Notes under the pieces: generated by a model | Databases searched by the model: none | What the model saw: only the letters and a program-made list of their open reading frames with translations | Told to the model about the DNA's origin: nothing | Assembly (NCBI GenBank): GCA_049596955.1 | Contig: JBMYMD010000001.1 | Coordinates: 186,001 to 250,000, forward strand | Direction: 5' to 3' | DNA from: UBA3478 sp049596955 | Lineage (GTDB): Bacteria > Bacteroidota > Bacteroidia > Flavobacteriales > Flavobacteriaceae | Length of the DNA: 64,000 bases | Made by a program: the position numbers and the translations under genes | Shown here: in pieces, positions 44,321 through 52,566 of the stretch | Layout of the letters: each line of letters begins with the position of its first letter | How positions within the stretch are numbered: position 1 is the stretch's first letter

Positions 44321-46987
44321 TTAGCTCACGGTCATATTCGGCGCTAACCATTTTTTTGCTTTCTCTAAGGAAATTCCTTTGCGCTTTGCAAAATTAGCAA
44401 CTTGTTCTTCAGTAATTTGTCCTAATCCGAAATATCTCGCTTCGGGATGGGCAAAGTAATATCCGCTTACCGATGAGGCTGGCCACATGGCTAAACTCTC
44501 CGTAAGTCGAACATCAATGTTTTTTTCAACCTCTAAAAGTTCCCAAATGGTTTCTTTTTCAAGGTGATCAGGGCATGCCGGATATCCAGGAGCTGGACGA
44601 ATGCCTGTGTATTTTTCAGCGATAAGCTCATCGGTATTCAAGTTTTCTTGTGAGGCATATCCCCAATGCTCCTTTCTTACTTTGAGATGAAGAAACTCCG
44701 CAAGTGCTTCGGCCCAACGATCTGCCAAGGCTTTAACCATGATGGCGTTATAGTCATCCCCGTCTTTTTCATAAGACGTTGCCAGCTCTTCGATATGATG
44801 TCCAGCGGTCACGCAAAAACAGCCGATGTGGTCTTCTTTCTGTTCTGATTTTGGACATATAAAATCAGAAAGTGCAATTTGAGGTTTTCCGGGTGCCTTT
44901 TCAGACTGTTGCCTTAGGGTTCTAAAGTGATTTATTTTGCCCTCTGTGGTATAAACCTCAATATCATCTTCGACTGCATTTGCTTTGAAAATGCCAAAAA
45001 CAGCTCGACCAAAATACGTGTCAGAAGCGATGAGTTGTGACTGCATATTTAGGGCGTCTTCAAATAATTCAGTAGCTTCCTTTCCTACGATTTCATCTTT
45101 TAAAATCGCCGGAAATTTTCCGTGCAAATCCCAGGTTCTAAAAAAAGGTGTCCAATCAATAAAAGGAATCAAATCTTCAATGGGGATCTCATCAATAACT
45201 CGAACTCCCAAGAAATTGGGAGTTTTGGACACAAAATCATTCCAATTGATACGGTATTTCAGTTGTCGTGCCTGATTCAGTGCCAAATAATTCTTTTGCC
45301 TTTTACGACCGATAAAGTTGGCCTTGAATTCGGCGTAGTCTTCTTTGATTTGGCGTTGATAAGCTGCTCCTGTTTTTTTATTGAGTAAATCTCCCACTAC
45401 GGTTACAGCTCTCGACGCGTCTGTGACGTGTACTACACAATGATCGTATTGGTCGGCTATTTTAACAGCCGTATGTGCCTTGGAGGTGGTAGCCCCACCA
45501 ATCAGTAATGGAATGTTGAAATTTTGACGTTGCATCTCCTTGGCAACAAAAACCATCTCATCCAGTGAAGGCGTAATTAATCCACTTAATCCAATGGCAT
45601 CTACTTCATTTTTTCGAGCCTCATCTAAGATTTTCTCTGGAGGAACCATCACACCCAAATCGACAATTTCGTAATTGTTACACGCAAGTACTACACTCAC
45701 AATGTTTTTACCAATATCGTGAACATCGCCCTTAACAGTGGCCATTAAGATTTTACCAGCTGACCGGGCATCTTCATCTTTGTGCTCTTCAATGAAAGGC
45801 TGTAAATAGGCCACAGCTTTTTTCATGACTCTGGCAGACTTTACCACTTGAGGTAAAAACATTTTTCCTTCTCCAAATAAATCCCCGACCACATTCATAC
45901 CTGTCATCAGCGGCCCTTCGATAACCTCCAAAGGCAGAGTGCTCGAAAGCCTAGCCTCTTCTGTATCTTCAATGATATAAGTGTCAATTCCTTTGATGAG
46001 TGCATGGGTGATGCGCTCTTGAAGTGAGGTTTTGCGCCACGACAGGTCTACTTCCTTTTTACTGGAACTCGACTTGACCTGTTCGGCAAAAGCTAATAAA
46101 CGCTCGGTGGCGTCTTCTTTTCGGTCGAGTAAGACATCTTCGACACGATCTAATAATTCTATTGGAATGTCATCGTAAACCTCTAAAAGCGAAGGATTGA
46201 CAATTCCAATATTCATCCCCGCCTTAATCGCGTGGTACAAAAAAGCCGAATGCATGGCTTCGCGAACGCGGTTGTTTCCTCTAAAAGAAAACGACACATT
46301 ACTGACCCCACCACTGCAGCTGCAATGCGGCAAATTTTCGCGTACCCAACGCACGCCCTCTATAAAATCAATGGCATTTTTTCGATGCTCTTGCATTCCT
46401 GTTCCCACCGGAAAAATATTCAAATCAAAAATGATGTCTTCAGGAGGAAATTGCGCCTTGTTAACCAGTAGTTCGTATGATCGTTGCGCAATTTCAATGC
46501 GTCTTTGGTAATTGTCGGCTTGCCCTACCTCATCAAAAGCCATTACAATTACAGCAGCCCCGTATCTCTTAATTTTCTTGGCTTGTGCAATAAAGGTTTC
46601 TTCGCCTTCTTTTAAACTGATAGAATTGACCACACATTTGCCTTGAACCACTCGTAAACCCGCTTCAATGATTTCCCATTTAGAAGAGTCAATCATAATG
46701 GGAACCCTTGCAATTTCTGGTTCAGCCATAATGAGGTTTAAAAAAGTAACCATGGCCTCTTTTCCATCAATTAAGCCATCATCCATATTGATGTCGATGA
46801 TTTGGGCTCCTCCTTCTACCTGTTCTCTTGCAATATCAATGGCTTCTTCAAAGGCTTCTTCTTTAATGAGTCGAAGAAACTTTTTTGATCCAGCTACATT
46901 GGTACGTTCACCAACATTAACAAAGTTGGATTCCTTCGAAATGATTAAGGGTTCTAGACCTGCTAGTTTCAACCTGCGCTCTTCCAT
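44321..46987 (-). CDS. metH: Cobalamin-dependent methionine synthase, C-terminal part (folate, B12 and activation domains)
   Basis: An 888-residue protein holding three of the four MetH modules. The pterin-binding domain starts with NFVNVGERTNVAGSKKF near residue 20. The cobalamin-binding module has the cap helices and GDVHDIGKNIV, whose histidine H423 ligates cobalt. The SAM-dependent reactivation domain at the C-terminus has RPAPGYPACPDHLEK and YYFAHPEARYFGLGQI. The homocysteine module is encoded separately just upstream, with the two reading frames overlapping by 19 bp. Such split MetH is known in Bacteroidota. Methyl groups come from MetF, encoded directly downstream. Confidence 0.96.
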   Translation of the reverse strand: MEERRLKLAGLEPLIISKESNFVNVGERTNVAGSKKFLRLIKEEAFEEAIDIAREQVEGGAQIIDINMDDGLIDGKEAMVTFLNLIMAEPEIARVPIMIDSSKWEIIEAGLRVVQGKCVVNSISLKEGEETFIAQAKKIKRYGAAVIVMAFDEVGQADNYQRRIEIAQRSYELLVNKAQFPPEDIIFDLNIFPVGTGMQEHRKNAIDFIEGVRWVRENLPHCSCSGGVSNVSFSFRGNNRVREAMHSAFLYHAIKAGMNIGIVNPSLLEVYDDIPIELLDRVEDVLLDRKEDATERLLAFAEQVKSSSSKKEVDLSWRKTSLQERITHALIKGIDTYIIEDTEEARLSSTLPLEVIEGPLMTGMNVVGDLFGEGKMFLPQVVKSARVMKKAVAYLQPFIEEHKDEDARSAGKILMATVKGDVHDIGKNIVSVVLACNNYEIVDLGVMVPPEKILDEARKNEVDAIGLSGLITPSLDEMVFVAKEMQRQNFNIPLLIGGATTSKAHTAVKIADQYDHCVVHVTDASRAVTVVGDLLNKKTGAAYQRQIKEDYAEFKANFIGRKRQKNYLALNQARQLKYRINWNDFVSKTPNFLGVRVIDEIPIEDLIPFIDWTPFFRTWDLHGKFPAILKDEIVGKEATELFEDALNMQSQLIASDTYFGRAVFGIFKANAVEDDIEVYTTEGKINHFRTLRQQSEKAPGKPQIALSDFICPKSEQKEDHIGCFCVTAGHHIEELATSYEKDGDDYNAIMVKALADRWAEALAEFLHLKVRKEHWGYASQENLNTDELIAEKYTGIRPAPGYPACPDHLEKETIWELLEVEKNIDVRLTESLAMWPASSVSGYYFAHPEARYFGLGQITEEQVANFAKRKGISLEKAKKWLAPNMTVS

Positions 46988-47982
46988 ACTCTGGGCTTAT
47001 AGGTTGAGGTGAGTTTTGCGATTGAAGCGATGTGATCTGGTGTGGTACCGCAGCAACCCCCAACAATATTAATTAGACCTTTCTGAAGGTATTCTTCAAT
47101 ATGTAAGGTCATTTCTTCAGGCGTTTGATCGTATTCTCCAAAAGCATTGGGAAGACCCGCGTTGGGATGGGCCGAAATAGCAAAGTCTGACCTCGAAGAT
47201 ATAGATTCGAGGTAAGGAGTTAATTGATCTGCCCCCAGGGCACAATTAAAACCAATACTGAGTAGATTGGCGTGCTGCATCGAAATCAAAAAGGCTTCTG
47301 CAGTTTGCCCAGACAAGGTTCTACCTGATGCGTCGGTAATCGTTCCACTGAGCATTGTAGGAATGTGCATTCCTAAATCTTCTTGCAATTCATCTATAGC
47401 AAACAAAGCGGCCTTGGCATTCAAGGTGTCAAAAACAGTTTCTACCAATAAAAGGTCTGCACCACCTTCAATTAGTGCTTTTGACTGCTGATAATAGGCC
47501 TTTCTAAGAGTTTCAAAATCAATGGCCCTGTATCCTGGATTATTCACATCGGGTGACATCGAAGCTGTTTTATTGGTCGGTCCCAAAGAACCGGCCACGT
47601 AAATGGGTTTATCTGGATTTTTTTTAGTGGCCTTGGCGGCTACCTTAGCTGCAATCTGCGCAGACTTAAAATTCAATTCTTCTACCAAATCTTGCATTTG
47701 ATAGTCTTCCATGGCGATAGTGGTCGAAGAAAAAGTGTTGGTTTCTATGATATCGGCACCGGCATCGACATAGCTTTGGTGAATGGATTCGATACAAGCT
47801 TCTTGGGTAATCGACAATAGATCGTTATTTCCTTTCAATGCACAGGGCCAGTCGGAAAAGCGATTTCCTCTATAGTCCTCTTCTTCAAATCGGTACTGCT
47901 GAATCATAGTACCCATAGCACCGTCTAATACCAAAATTCGTTGTTTTAATTGGCTTGTGATATCAGGCTTTTCTTCATTCAT
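46969..47982 (-). CDS. metH: Methionine synthase, N-terminal part (homocysteine S-methyltransferase domain)
   Basis: A 337-residue TIM-barrel corresponding to the first MetH module. It begins RILVLDGAMGTMIQQYRFEEEDYRG, and the zinc-binding cysteines are all present: C247 in IGFNCALGA and C310-C311 in GGCCGTTPDHI. It binds and activates homocysteine but needs the companion protein for folate and cobalamin. The two genes overlap by 19 bp in different frames, consistent with coupled translation and not with a simple frameshift, since the second protein has its own start before its conserved domain. Confidence 0.94.
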   Translation of the reverse strand: MNEEKPDITSQLKQRILVLDGAMGTMIQQYRFEEEDYRGNRFSDWPCALKGNNDLLSITQEACIESIHQSYVDAGADIIETNTFSSTTIAMEDYQMQDLVEELNFKSAQIAAKVAAKATKKNPDKPIYVAGSLGPTNKTASMSPDVNNPGYRAIDFETLRKAYYQQSKALIEGGADLLLVETVFDTLNAKAALFAIDELQEDLGMHIPTMLSGTITDASGRTLSGQTAEAFLISMQHANLLSIGFNCALGADQLTPYLESISSRSDFAISAHPNAGLPNAFGEYDQTPEEMTLHIEEYLQKGLINIVGGCCGTTPDHIASIAKLTSTYKPRVWKSAG

Positions 47983-48095
47983 GCGTCAAGGGCTCTTGTC
48001 AAATTTTTCGCAATATCATCAATATGTTTCAAACCAACAGAAATTCAAATGATTAAAGTCATGAAAATAGCGCTGCTTTTCTTTTTGGTCTAGGT

Positions 48096-49061
48096 CTAAA
48101 TAATTCGTTCTAAAATGGAAGAAAGTTTTGGATATTCAATTAAAATGGCGTCGTGTCCGTGTATCGAAGTGATTTCATGATAAAATACCTCTTTTTTTTG
48201 TCCTTTGAGTTCTTGATAATTCAAATGACTTTGATAGGCCGTAAATAAAAGGTCAGAATCTACTGTTACAATGTGTATTTCTGATTCTATAGAAGCGGCA
48301 ACCTCAACAGCGGATAATTCTCCTGTGCTTATGTCGACTGTTGAGAGTAAATGATTCATGAGTTTATATGCGGCTAATTGAAAACGCTTTTCCAAGGCAC
48401 ACCCGTGGTAGTTTAACCAGTCTTCTACCATAAATGAATCTGAGTATTGTGTTTTCTTATTTTGAAATTTGTGATTTAAACCCTCTGGACATCTGTAAAA
48501 CGTCATTCCGTGTTGTCGCGCCAAATGCATTCCTCGCTTTTCATCCTGCAATAAGTCATCTTGAATTTTACAGAGGGCCCTGAGCCAATCTGTAGCTTTA
48601 AAATCACATCCTACAGGGATGATTTTTTCAAAAAAATGAGGTCTGATGGATGCCATATGCCACAACAAAGCTCCACCTACTGAGCCACCAATACCGCAAT
48701 AAACACCTTCTACACCTAATGAATCTAATCCATCGAAAAGAATTTTTGCAATAGTATTGAGATCGAAATCTTTATAATTATGAATTAAATTTTCAGGTTT
48801 CTCGTCAAAACCATTTCCTGGAAAATTAAAAGCGAGTACCGTAAATCTGTTGGTGTCTATGGGCTTGTCATCGCCAATAACAGACTTCCACCAACCATTC
48901 TCACCGGCCACTTCAGAGTTCCCTGTAAGTGCATGGTTAACCAAAACCACTGGCGCAGTTCCCAAAGCCTTTCCGAAAATGTGATACGAAAGGTTTATTC
49001 GGGCCTCAACACCAGTGGCAATGGTGAAATTGGTCGATACCAGTTCTTTTAACTCAGGCAT
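48096..49061 (-). CDS. metX: Homoserine O-acetyltransferase-type alpha/beta hydrolase
   Basis: A 321-residue alpha/beta-hydrolase-fold acyltransferase that would activate homoserine for sulfhydrylation. NHALTGNSE near residue 42 matches the oxyanion region, the nucleophile is S127 in GIGGSVGGALLWH, the acidic residue lies in VTVDSDLLF and the histidine is H303 in HGHDAIL. Length is shorter than the usual 340-380 residues, with a reduced lid. Whether it uses acetyl- or succinyl-CoA is not visible; the neighbouring O-acetylhomoserine sulfhydrylase supports acetyl. It starts 8 bp after metY; the 113-bp gap before metH holds nothing recognisable. Confidence 0.88.
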   Translation of the reverse strand: MPELKELVSTNFTIATGVEARINLSYHIFGKALGTAPVVLVNHALTGNSEVAGENGWWKSVIGDDKPIDTNRFTVLAFNFPGNGFDEKPENLIHNYKDFDLNTIAKILFDGLDSLGVEGVYCGIGGSVGGALLWHMASIRPHFFEKIIPVGCDFKATDWLRALCKIQDDLLQDEKRGMHLARQHGMTFYRCPEGLNHKFQNKKTQYSDSFMVEDWLNYHGCALEKRFQLAAYKLMNHLLSTVDISTGELSAVEVAASIESEIHIVTVDSDLLFTAYQSHLNYQELKGQKKEVFYHEITSIHGHDAILIEYPKLSSILERII

Positions 49062-49069
49062 ATATTTAC

Positions 49070-50371
49070 CTATGAAATTGTTTCAAAGGTTTCTTGGTCA
49101 ATCAATTCAAACACCTCTTTTAAATCAGACTTGAGATCTTCAACACTCTCAAGACCCACTGATAGACGAATTAAATCCTTAGTGACTCCTGTGCTTTCTT
49201 GTTGCGCATCATTTAACTGCTGATGCGTGGTACTGGCAGGATGAATGATCAATGACTTTGTATCACCTATATTGGCGAGTAAGGAGAATATTTTGGTTTT
49301 ATCTGCAATTAATTTTGCAGCTTCAAAGCCTCCTTTTACCCCAAAGGTGAGAATTCCACTCTGACCCTCAGGCAGGTATTTATCAGCTAAATCCTTATAA
49401 GCACTGGTTTCTAAACCGGGATAATTTACCCAGTTCACCTGTGGCTGTTGTTCTAACCATTGAGCCAGTTCTAATGCATTTTCACTGTGTTTCTTGATTC
49501 TCAACTCAAGTGTTTCTAGACCTTGAATAATTTGAAAAGCGTTAAATGGACTCAAAGCTCCTCCATAATCTCTTAATCCTTCTATTCTAACCTTAGCGAT
49601 AAAGGCGGCAGCCTCAAGCGCTTCGCTGTATACCAAACCGTGATAGCCCGGAGAAGGCTCCGTAAATTCAGGGAATTTTCCATTTGCCCAATCAAAGGTT
49701 CCTGCATCTATAATTATTCCTCCTAAAGCTGTTCCATTACCATTGATGTATTTCGTTAAGGAGTGGATTACAATATTGGCTCCGTGCGCTATGGGATTGA
49801 GTAGATAAGGCGTGGCTACAGTGTTATCGACAATTAAAGGAACTCTGTTAGCTTTTGCTTGGGCGGATATGGCTTCGATATCTAGCACATCTAATTTTGG
49901 ATTCCCTAAAGATTCAATAAAAAAGGCTCTCGTATTTTCTTGGGTTGCACGGGTAAAGTTTTCGGCATCTGAGGGGTCTACAAAGGTGGTGGTAATCCCG
50001 TGTCTCGGAAGCGTCACACTCAACAGGTTATAGGTACCTCCGTATAAACTGTTTGAGGCTACTATATGATCACCCGTTTTGAGGAGGGTCAAAAGACTTG
50101 TTGCAATGGCAGAAGTTCCTGAGGCAGTCGCTACAGCTGCTATTCCCCCTTCTAAGGCCGCAAGTCGCTGCTCTAAAATATCATTGGTAGGGTTGTTAAT
50201 TCTCGAATAGATATTACCCGTTTCTGCTAGTGCAAAGAGGTTGGCGGCGTGATCTGAATCGTTAAAGACGTAAGCCGTAGATTGATAAATAGGAACAGCT
50301 CTAGTTCCTGCATTTTGTGCGACATCATGCCCTGCATGTAGCGCTTTAGTTGAAAAATCTTGTTTAGACAT
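49070..50371 (-). CDS. metY: O-acetylhomoserine sulfhydrylase
   Basis: A 433-residue PLP enzyme of the Cys/Met gamma family, making homocysteine from O-acetylhomoserine and sulfide. It opens with FSTKALHAGHD, followed by SRINNPTNDILEQRLAALEGG near 56-76, ESLGNPKLDVLDIEAI near 153-168, and the PLP lysine K207 in HSLTKYINGNGTALGG. The length and the GG(F)AEF-like loops agree with the sulfhydrylase and not the shorter cystathionine synthases. It is the first gene of the metY-metX-metH-metH-metF-cupin operon, under the SAM-I riboswitch at 50511-50604. Confidence 0.95.
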   Translation of the reverse strand: MSKQDFSTKALHAGHDVAQNAGTRAVPIYQSTAYVFNDSDHAANLFALAETGNIYSRINNPTNDILEQRLAALEGGIAAVATASGTSAIATSLLTLLKTGDHIVASNSLYGGTYNLLSVTLPRHGITTTFVDPSDAENFTRATQENTRAFFIESLGNPKLDVLDIEAISAQAKANRVPLIVDNTVATPYLLNPIAHGANIVIHSLTKYINGNGTALGGIIIDAGTFDWANGKFPEFTEPSPGYHGLVYSEALEAAAFIAKVRIEGLRDYGGALSPFNAFQIIQGLETLELRIKKHSENALELAQWLEQQPQVNWVNYPGLETSAYKDLADKYLPEGQSGILTFGVKGGFEAAKLIADKTKIFSLLANIGDTKSLIIHPASTTHQQLNDAQQESTGVTKDLIRLSVGLESVEDLKSDLKEVFELIDQETFETIS

Positions 50372-50453
50372 TTTTTAAATTTTTGAGTTAATACAATTAA
50401 TTCAAAAGTCAAATAAGCTTCTTTCGAAAGCATACCTCGTAAAAAATGTTATG

Positions 50454-50483
50454 AAGAAAAAGACCATAGCAGAAAGCTATTGT
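50454..50483 (-). terminator. Terminator of the SAM riboswitch expression platform
   Basis: On the minus strand GACAATAGC and GCTATGGTC pair around TTTCT with one A-G mismatch, followed by TTTTTC. It lies 28 bases after the riboswitch and 82 bases before the metY ATG. This is the expected site for SAM-induced premature termination. Confidence 0.65.
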
Positions 50484-50510
50484 CGTTGGTTATCTATCTG
50501 ATTGCTTCGT

Positions 50511-50604
50511 AAAATAATCAGTAGAATTTAGCACCTTCTTAACGAATTAAGGGTTGCTAAGGCGTCATAGGGTCTAATCCCTCGACCTTTCTTGATAACA
50601 ATTT
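50511..50604 (-). promoter_or_regulatory. SAM-I riboswitch (S box)
   Basis: Read on the minus strand the element has the S-box core: GTTATCAAGAAAGG at the 5' side of P1/P2, then GGGATTAGACCCTATGA with the P3 arm, GCCTTAGCAACC for the J3/4-P4 part, and AAGGTGCTAAATTC near the 3' side. P1 is closed by GTTATC with GATTAT (one mismatch). S-adenosylmethionine binding stabilises P1 and, with the downstream hairpin, lowers expression of the methionine genes. The 5' P1 strand GTTATC can pair perfectly with GATAAC downstream (50490s), a possible antiterminator. Confidence 0.9.
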
Positions 50605-50630
50605 CAGTAAGTTTTTGAACTTTATGAGCA

Positions 50631-50662
50631 CAAATCTTTTGAAAAAAATTTAATAAACCAAA
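50631..50662 (-). promoter_or_regulatory. Promoter for the methionine operon
   Basis: On the minus strand TTTG (50662-50659), a 20-base spacer and AAGATTTG (50638-50631) match -33/-7 with one mismatch. It lies 27 bp upstream of the riboswitch. The rest of the gap up to proC (50663-50733) shows nothing recognisable. Confidence 0.45.
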
Positions 50663-50733
50663 TCTTTAGGCCTTTAAATTTTTTGTTTTCGATAAAGTGA
50701 ACTCAAAATCAACTCATTAATGTCCCATATAAA

Positions 50734-51534
50734 TCATATTTGATTCTCTTTGATCAAACTTATTTTGTGAAAAGAAGCCAGCATTCCTTTAATCAAAGCC
50801 GAACTCATGCCTTTGTATTCCATCTCATTTAGACCTTCAATAGTACATCCCATCGGTGTGGTAACACGATCGATTTCTCTTTCAGGATGATGACCATTAG
50901 AAATCAAGAGTTGAGCCGCTCCTTCGCAGGTATACATTGATAACTCTTGTGCTTCTTCGGCATCGAATCCCAATTGAATTGCCGCTTGTGTGCTGGCTCT
51001 AATGAGCCGCATCCAAAATGCAATACCACTGGCACAAACTACTGTGGCGGCCTGCATTTGATTTTCAGGAATGATAAGAGTGTGACCCAAGCCTTCAAAA
51101 ATGGCCTCAGCCACTGGAATTCGTTTTTCACCTTTTGCATTTGCACAGAGGCAGGTCATAGATTTTCCTACCGAAATAGCGGTATTTGGCATGGCGCGAA
51201 TTACAGTATGTCCTGTGCCTATAACGCCTTCAATTTTTGAAATAGCAAATCCTGTGATTGTTGAAATTAAGATATGTCGTTCGGTAAACAAAGAAGCGCA
51301 TTCTATTAATACCTCTTCAAAGGCAGCGGGTTGTAATGCAAAAATTACAATGTCTGCACTTTGCACGGCACTTTGGTTGTCTGAGGTCAACACAACATTT
51401 TTATAAGATTCAAAATGGGCTAAGCCTTGTATATTTCTTCTGGTCAATGTCAACTCAGTGATTAAATTATTTTCTATAAGTCCTTTTGCTATGGACTTTC
51501 CTAGATTTCCTGTTCCTACAATAGTGATTTTCAT
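50734..51534 (-). CDS. proC: Pyrroline-5-carboxylate reductase
   Basis: A 266-residue NAD(P)H enzyme completing proline synthesis. The start is the ATG complementary to 51532-51534 (MKITIVGTGNLGKSIAKGLIE); a longer frame to 51597 would run into the GNAT gene. The Rossmann motif GTGNLG is at 7-12. Other motifs are VIFALQPAAFEEVL near 66-79, VIRAMPNTAISVGKSMTCL near 113-131, and the C-terminal dimer domain with VVCASGIAFWMRLI and GCTIEGLNEMEYKGM. It starts 20 bp after the GNAT stop. In flavobacteria these two genes usually flank argG and argC. Confidence 0.93.
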   Translation of the reverse strand: MKITIVGTGNLGKSIAKGLIENNLITELTLTRRNIQGLAHFESYKNVVLTSDNQSAVQSADIVIFALQPAAFEEVLIECASLFTERHILISTITGFAISKIEGVIGTGHTVIRAMPNTAISVGKSMTCLCANAKGEKRIPVAEAIFEGLGHTLIIPENQMQAATVVCASGIAFWMRLIRASTQAAIQLGFDAEEAQELSMYTCEGAAQLLISNGHHPEREIDRVTTPMGCTIEGLNEMEYKGMSSALIKGMLASFHKISLIKENQI

Positions 51535-51554
51535 TTTTAATGGTGTTTTGGTTG

Positions 51555-52145
51555 TTATTTGGTTTTTAAATGGAGTCGTTCTGCAAGTAATGTCCAATGC
51601 CGTTTACTCTTGAATCCCTTTTTGCGTTTGGGATCAAAAAGCAGGCCTGTACACAAACACATTTTTTGATTTGTGCGATTGAGTACGTCGTAATTTTTAC
51701 ACGATTGACAACCTTTCCAAAAGCTTTGATCTGTTGTCAATGCTGAAAAAGGAACAGGTAAATACCCTAATTCTGTATTCATTTTCATCACTGCAGGACC
51801 GGTAGTGATGCTGAATAATTTGGCTTTAGGATATTTGGCTCTCGAGTGTTCAAAGATTTTTCTCTTGATACGCTTAGCCATGCCTTGACCCCTGTAATTC
51901 GGATGAACAATCAATCCCGAATTGGCAATAAATTTTTGATGACTCCAAGATTCTATATAACTAAAGCCAACAAAATTAGATCCATCAAGGGCAATAACTG
52001 CATCACCCTTATTCATTTTAGAGATGATGTATTTTGGAGTTCGTTTAGCAATTCCAGTACCTCTTTGTTTGGCAGATTCAGCGATAGTCTCGCATATAAT
52101 TTGTGCATAAACGCAGTGCGAAGGATTCGCAACTTCGATAATCAT
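51555..52145 (-). CDS. GNAT acetyltransferase with C-terminal four-cysteine motif (arginine-cluster type)
   Basis: A 196-residue N-acetyltransferase. The acetyl-CoA loop is YRGQGMA (84-90). The domain ends near 140 and is followed by a compact cysteine module: C146, C149, C163 and C165 in GCQSC and MCLC, likely a zinc-binding knuckle. As I recall, this family lies at the head of arginine biosynthesis clusters in Bacteroidota, where it may serve as the N-acetylating enzyme. That recollection is not checked against a database. Here it is followed directly by proC with a 20-bp gap. The 230-bp gap upstream to tRNA-Leu shows nothing clear. Confidence 0.85.
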   Translation of the reverse strand: MIIEVANPSHCVYAQIICETIAESAKQRGTGIAKRTPKYIISKMNKGDAVIALDGSNFVGFSYIESWSHQKFIANSGLIVHPNYRGQGMAKRIKRKIFEHSRAKYPKAKLFSITTGPAVMKMNTELGYLPVPFSALTTDQSFWKGCQSCKNYDVLNRTNQKMCLCTGLLFDPKRKKGFKSKRHWTLLAERLHLKTK

Positions 52146-52377
52146 GAGATTGTTTTTTTAAGTAAATAATTGTGTTAAATGTGCTGAAAATGAGGAACAG
52201 GACTCACCTTACATTCCTAATGATTTACGCACCCCAAGGGATTGGGAACAGCACAAAACAAAGTTGCGTTGAACACTTGAGAAGAAGCGCTCAACTTTAG
52301 AAATTTTATCGTATTTCTTTCTTTGTTTTTCATTTACTTATTGCTGTAAAGCCAAAGACTTTCTTTTAAAAAAGAAG

Positions 52378-52459
52378 TGCGGATGAAGGGAGTCGAACCC
52401 CCACGCCTCGCGGCACTAGATCCTAAGTCTAGCGTGTCTACCAATTCCACCACATCCGC
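52378..52459 (-). tRNA. tRNA-Leu (TAG anticodon)
   Basis: An 82-base class II tRNA on the minus strand. The acceptor GCGGATG pairs with CATCCGC, discriminator A. The anticodon stem CTAGA/TCTAG encloses CTTAGGA, giving anticodon TAG. A long variable arm (GCCGCGAGGCG region) and a T arm with GGTTCGACT confirm leucine identity. CCA is not encoded. Confidence 0.95.
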
Positions 52460-52478
52460 AAAATGCTTGAAGCGACTG

Positions 52479-52512
52479 CAAATATAGACGAATTTTTCAA
52501 TCTGTAAACAAA
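52479..52512 (-). promoter_or_regulatory. Promoter for tRNA-Leu
   Basis: On the minus strand TTTG (52512-52509), a 22-base spacer and TATATTTG (52486-52479) match the Bacteroidota consensus. The tRNA 5' end lies 20 bases downstream. Confidence 0.6.
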
Positions 52513-52566
52513 GTTATTTGAAGATTAAAAAAAGAAAAATGAAGAGATTTATTTTATTTTTATACG

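Noticed and set aside
46969..46987. Frameshift splitting metH
   Set aside because: The second gene has its own start just before a complete domain, and split MetH is known in this phylum.
48061..48093. Short plus-strand frame MKIALLFFLV resembling the start of a signal peptide between metX and metH
   Set aside because: It stops after ten codons, has no continuation in another frame that I could recognise, and lies against operon direction.
52216..52300. A 26-codon plus-strand frame in the gap between the GNAT gene and tRNA-Leu
   Set aside because: No ribosome-site, homology or coding bias visible; the gap also shows no argG or argC remnant.
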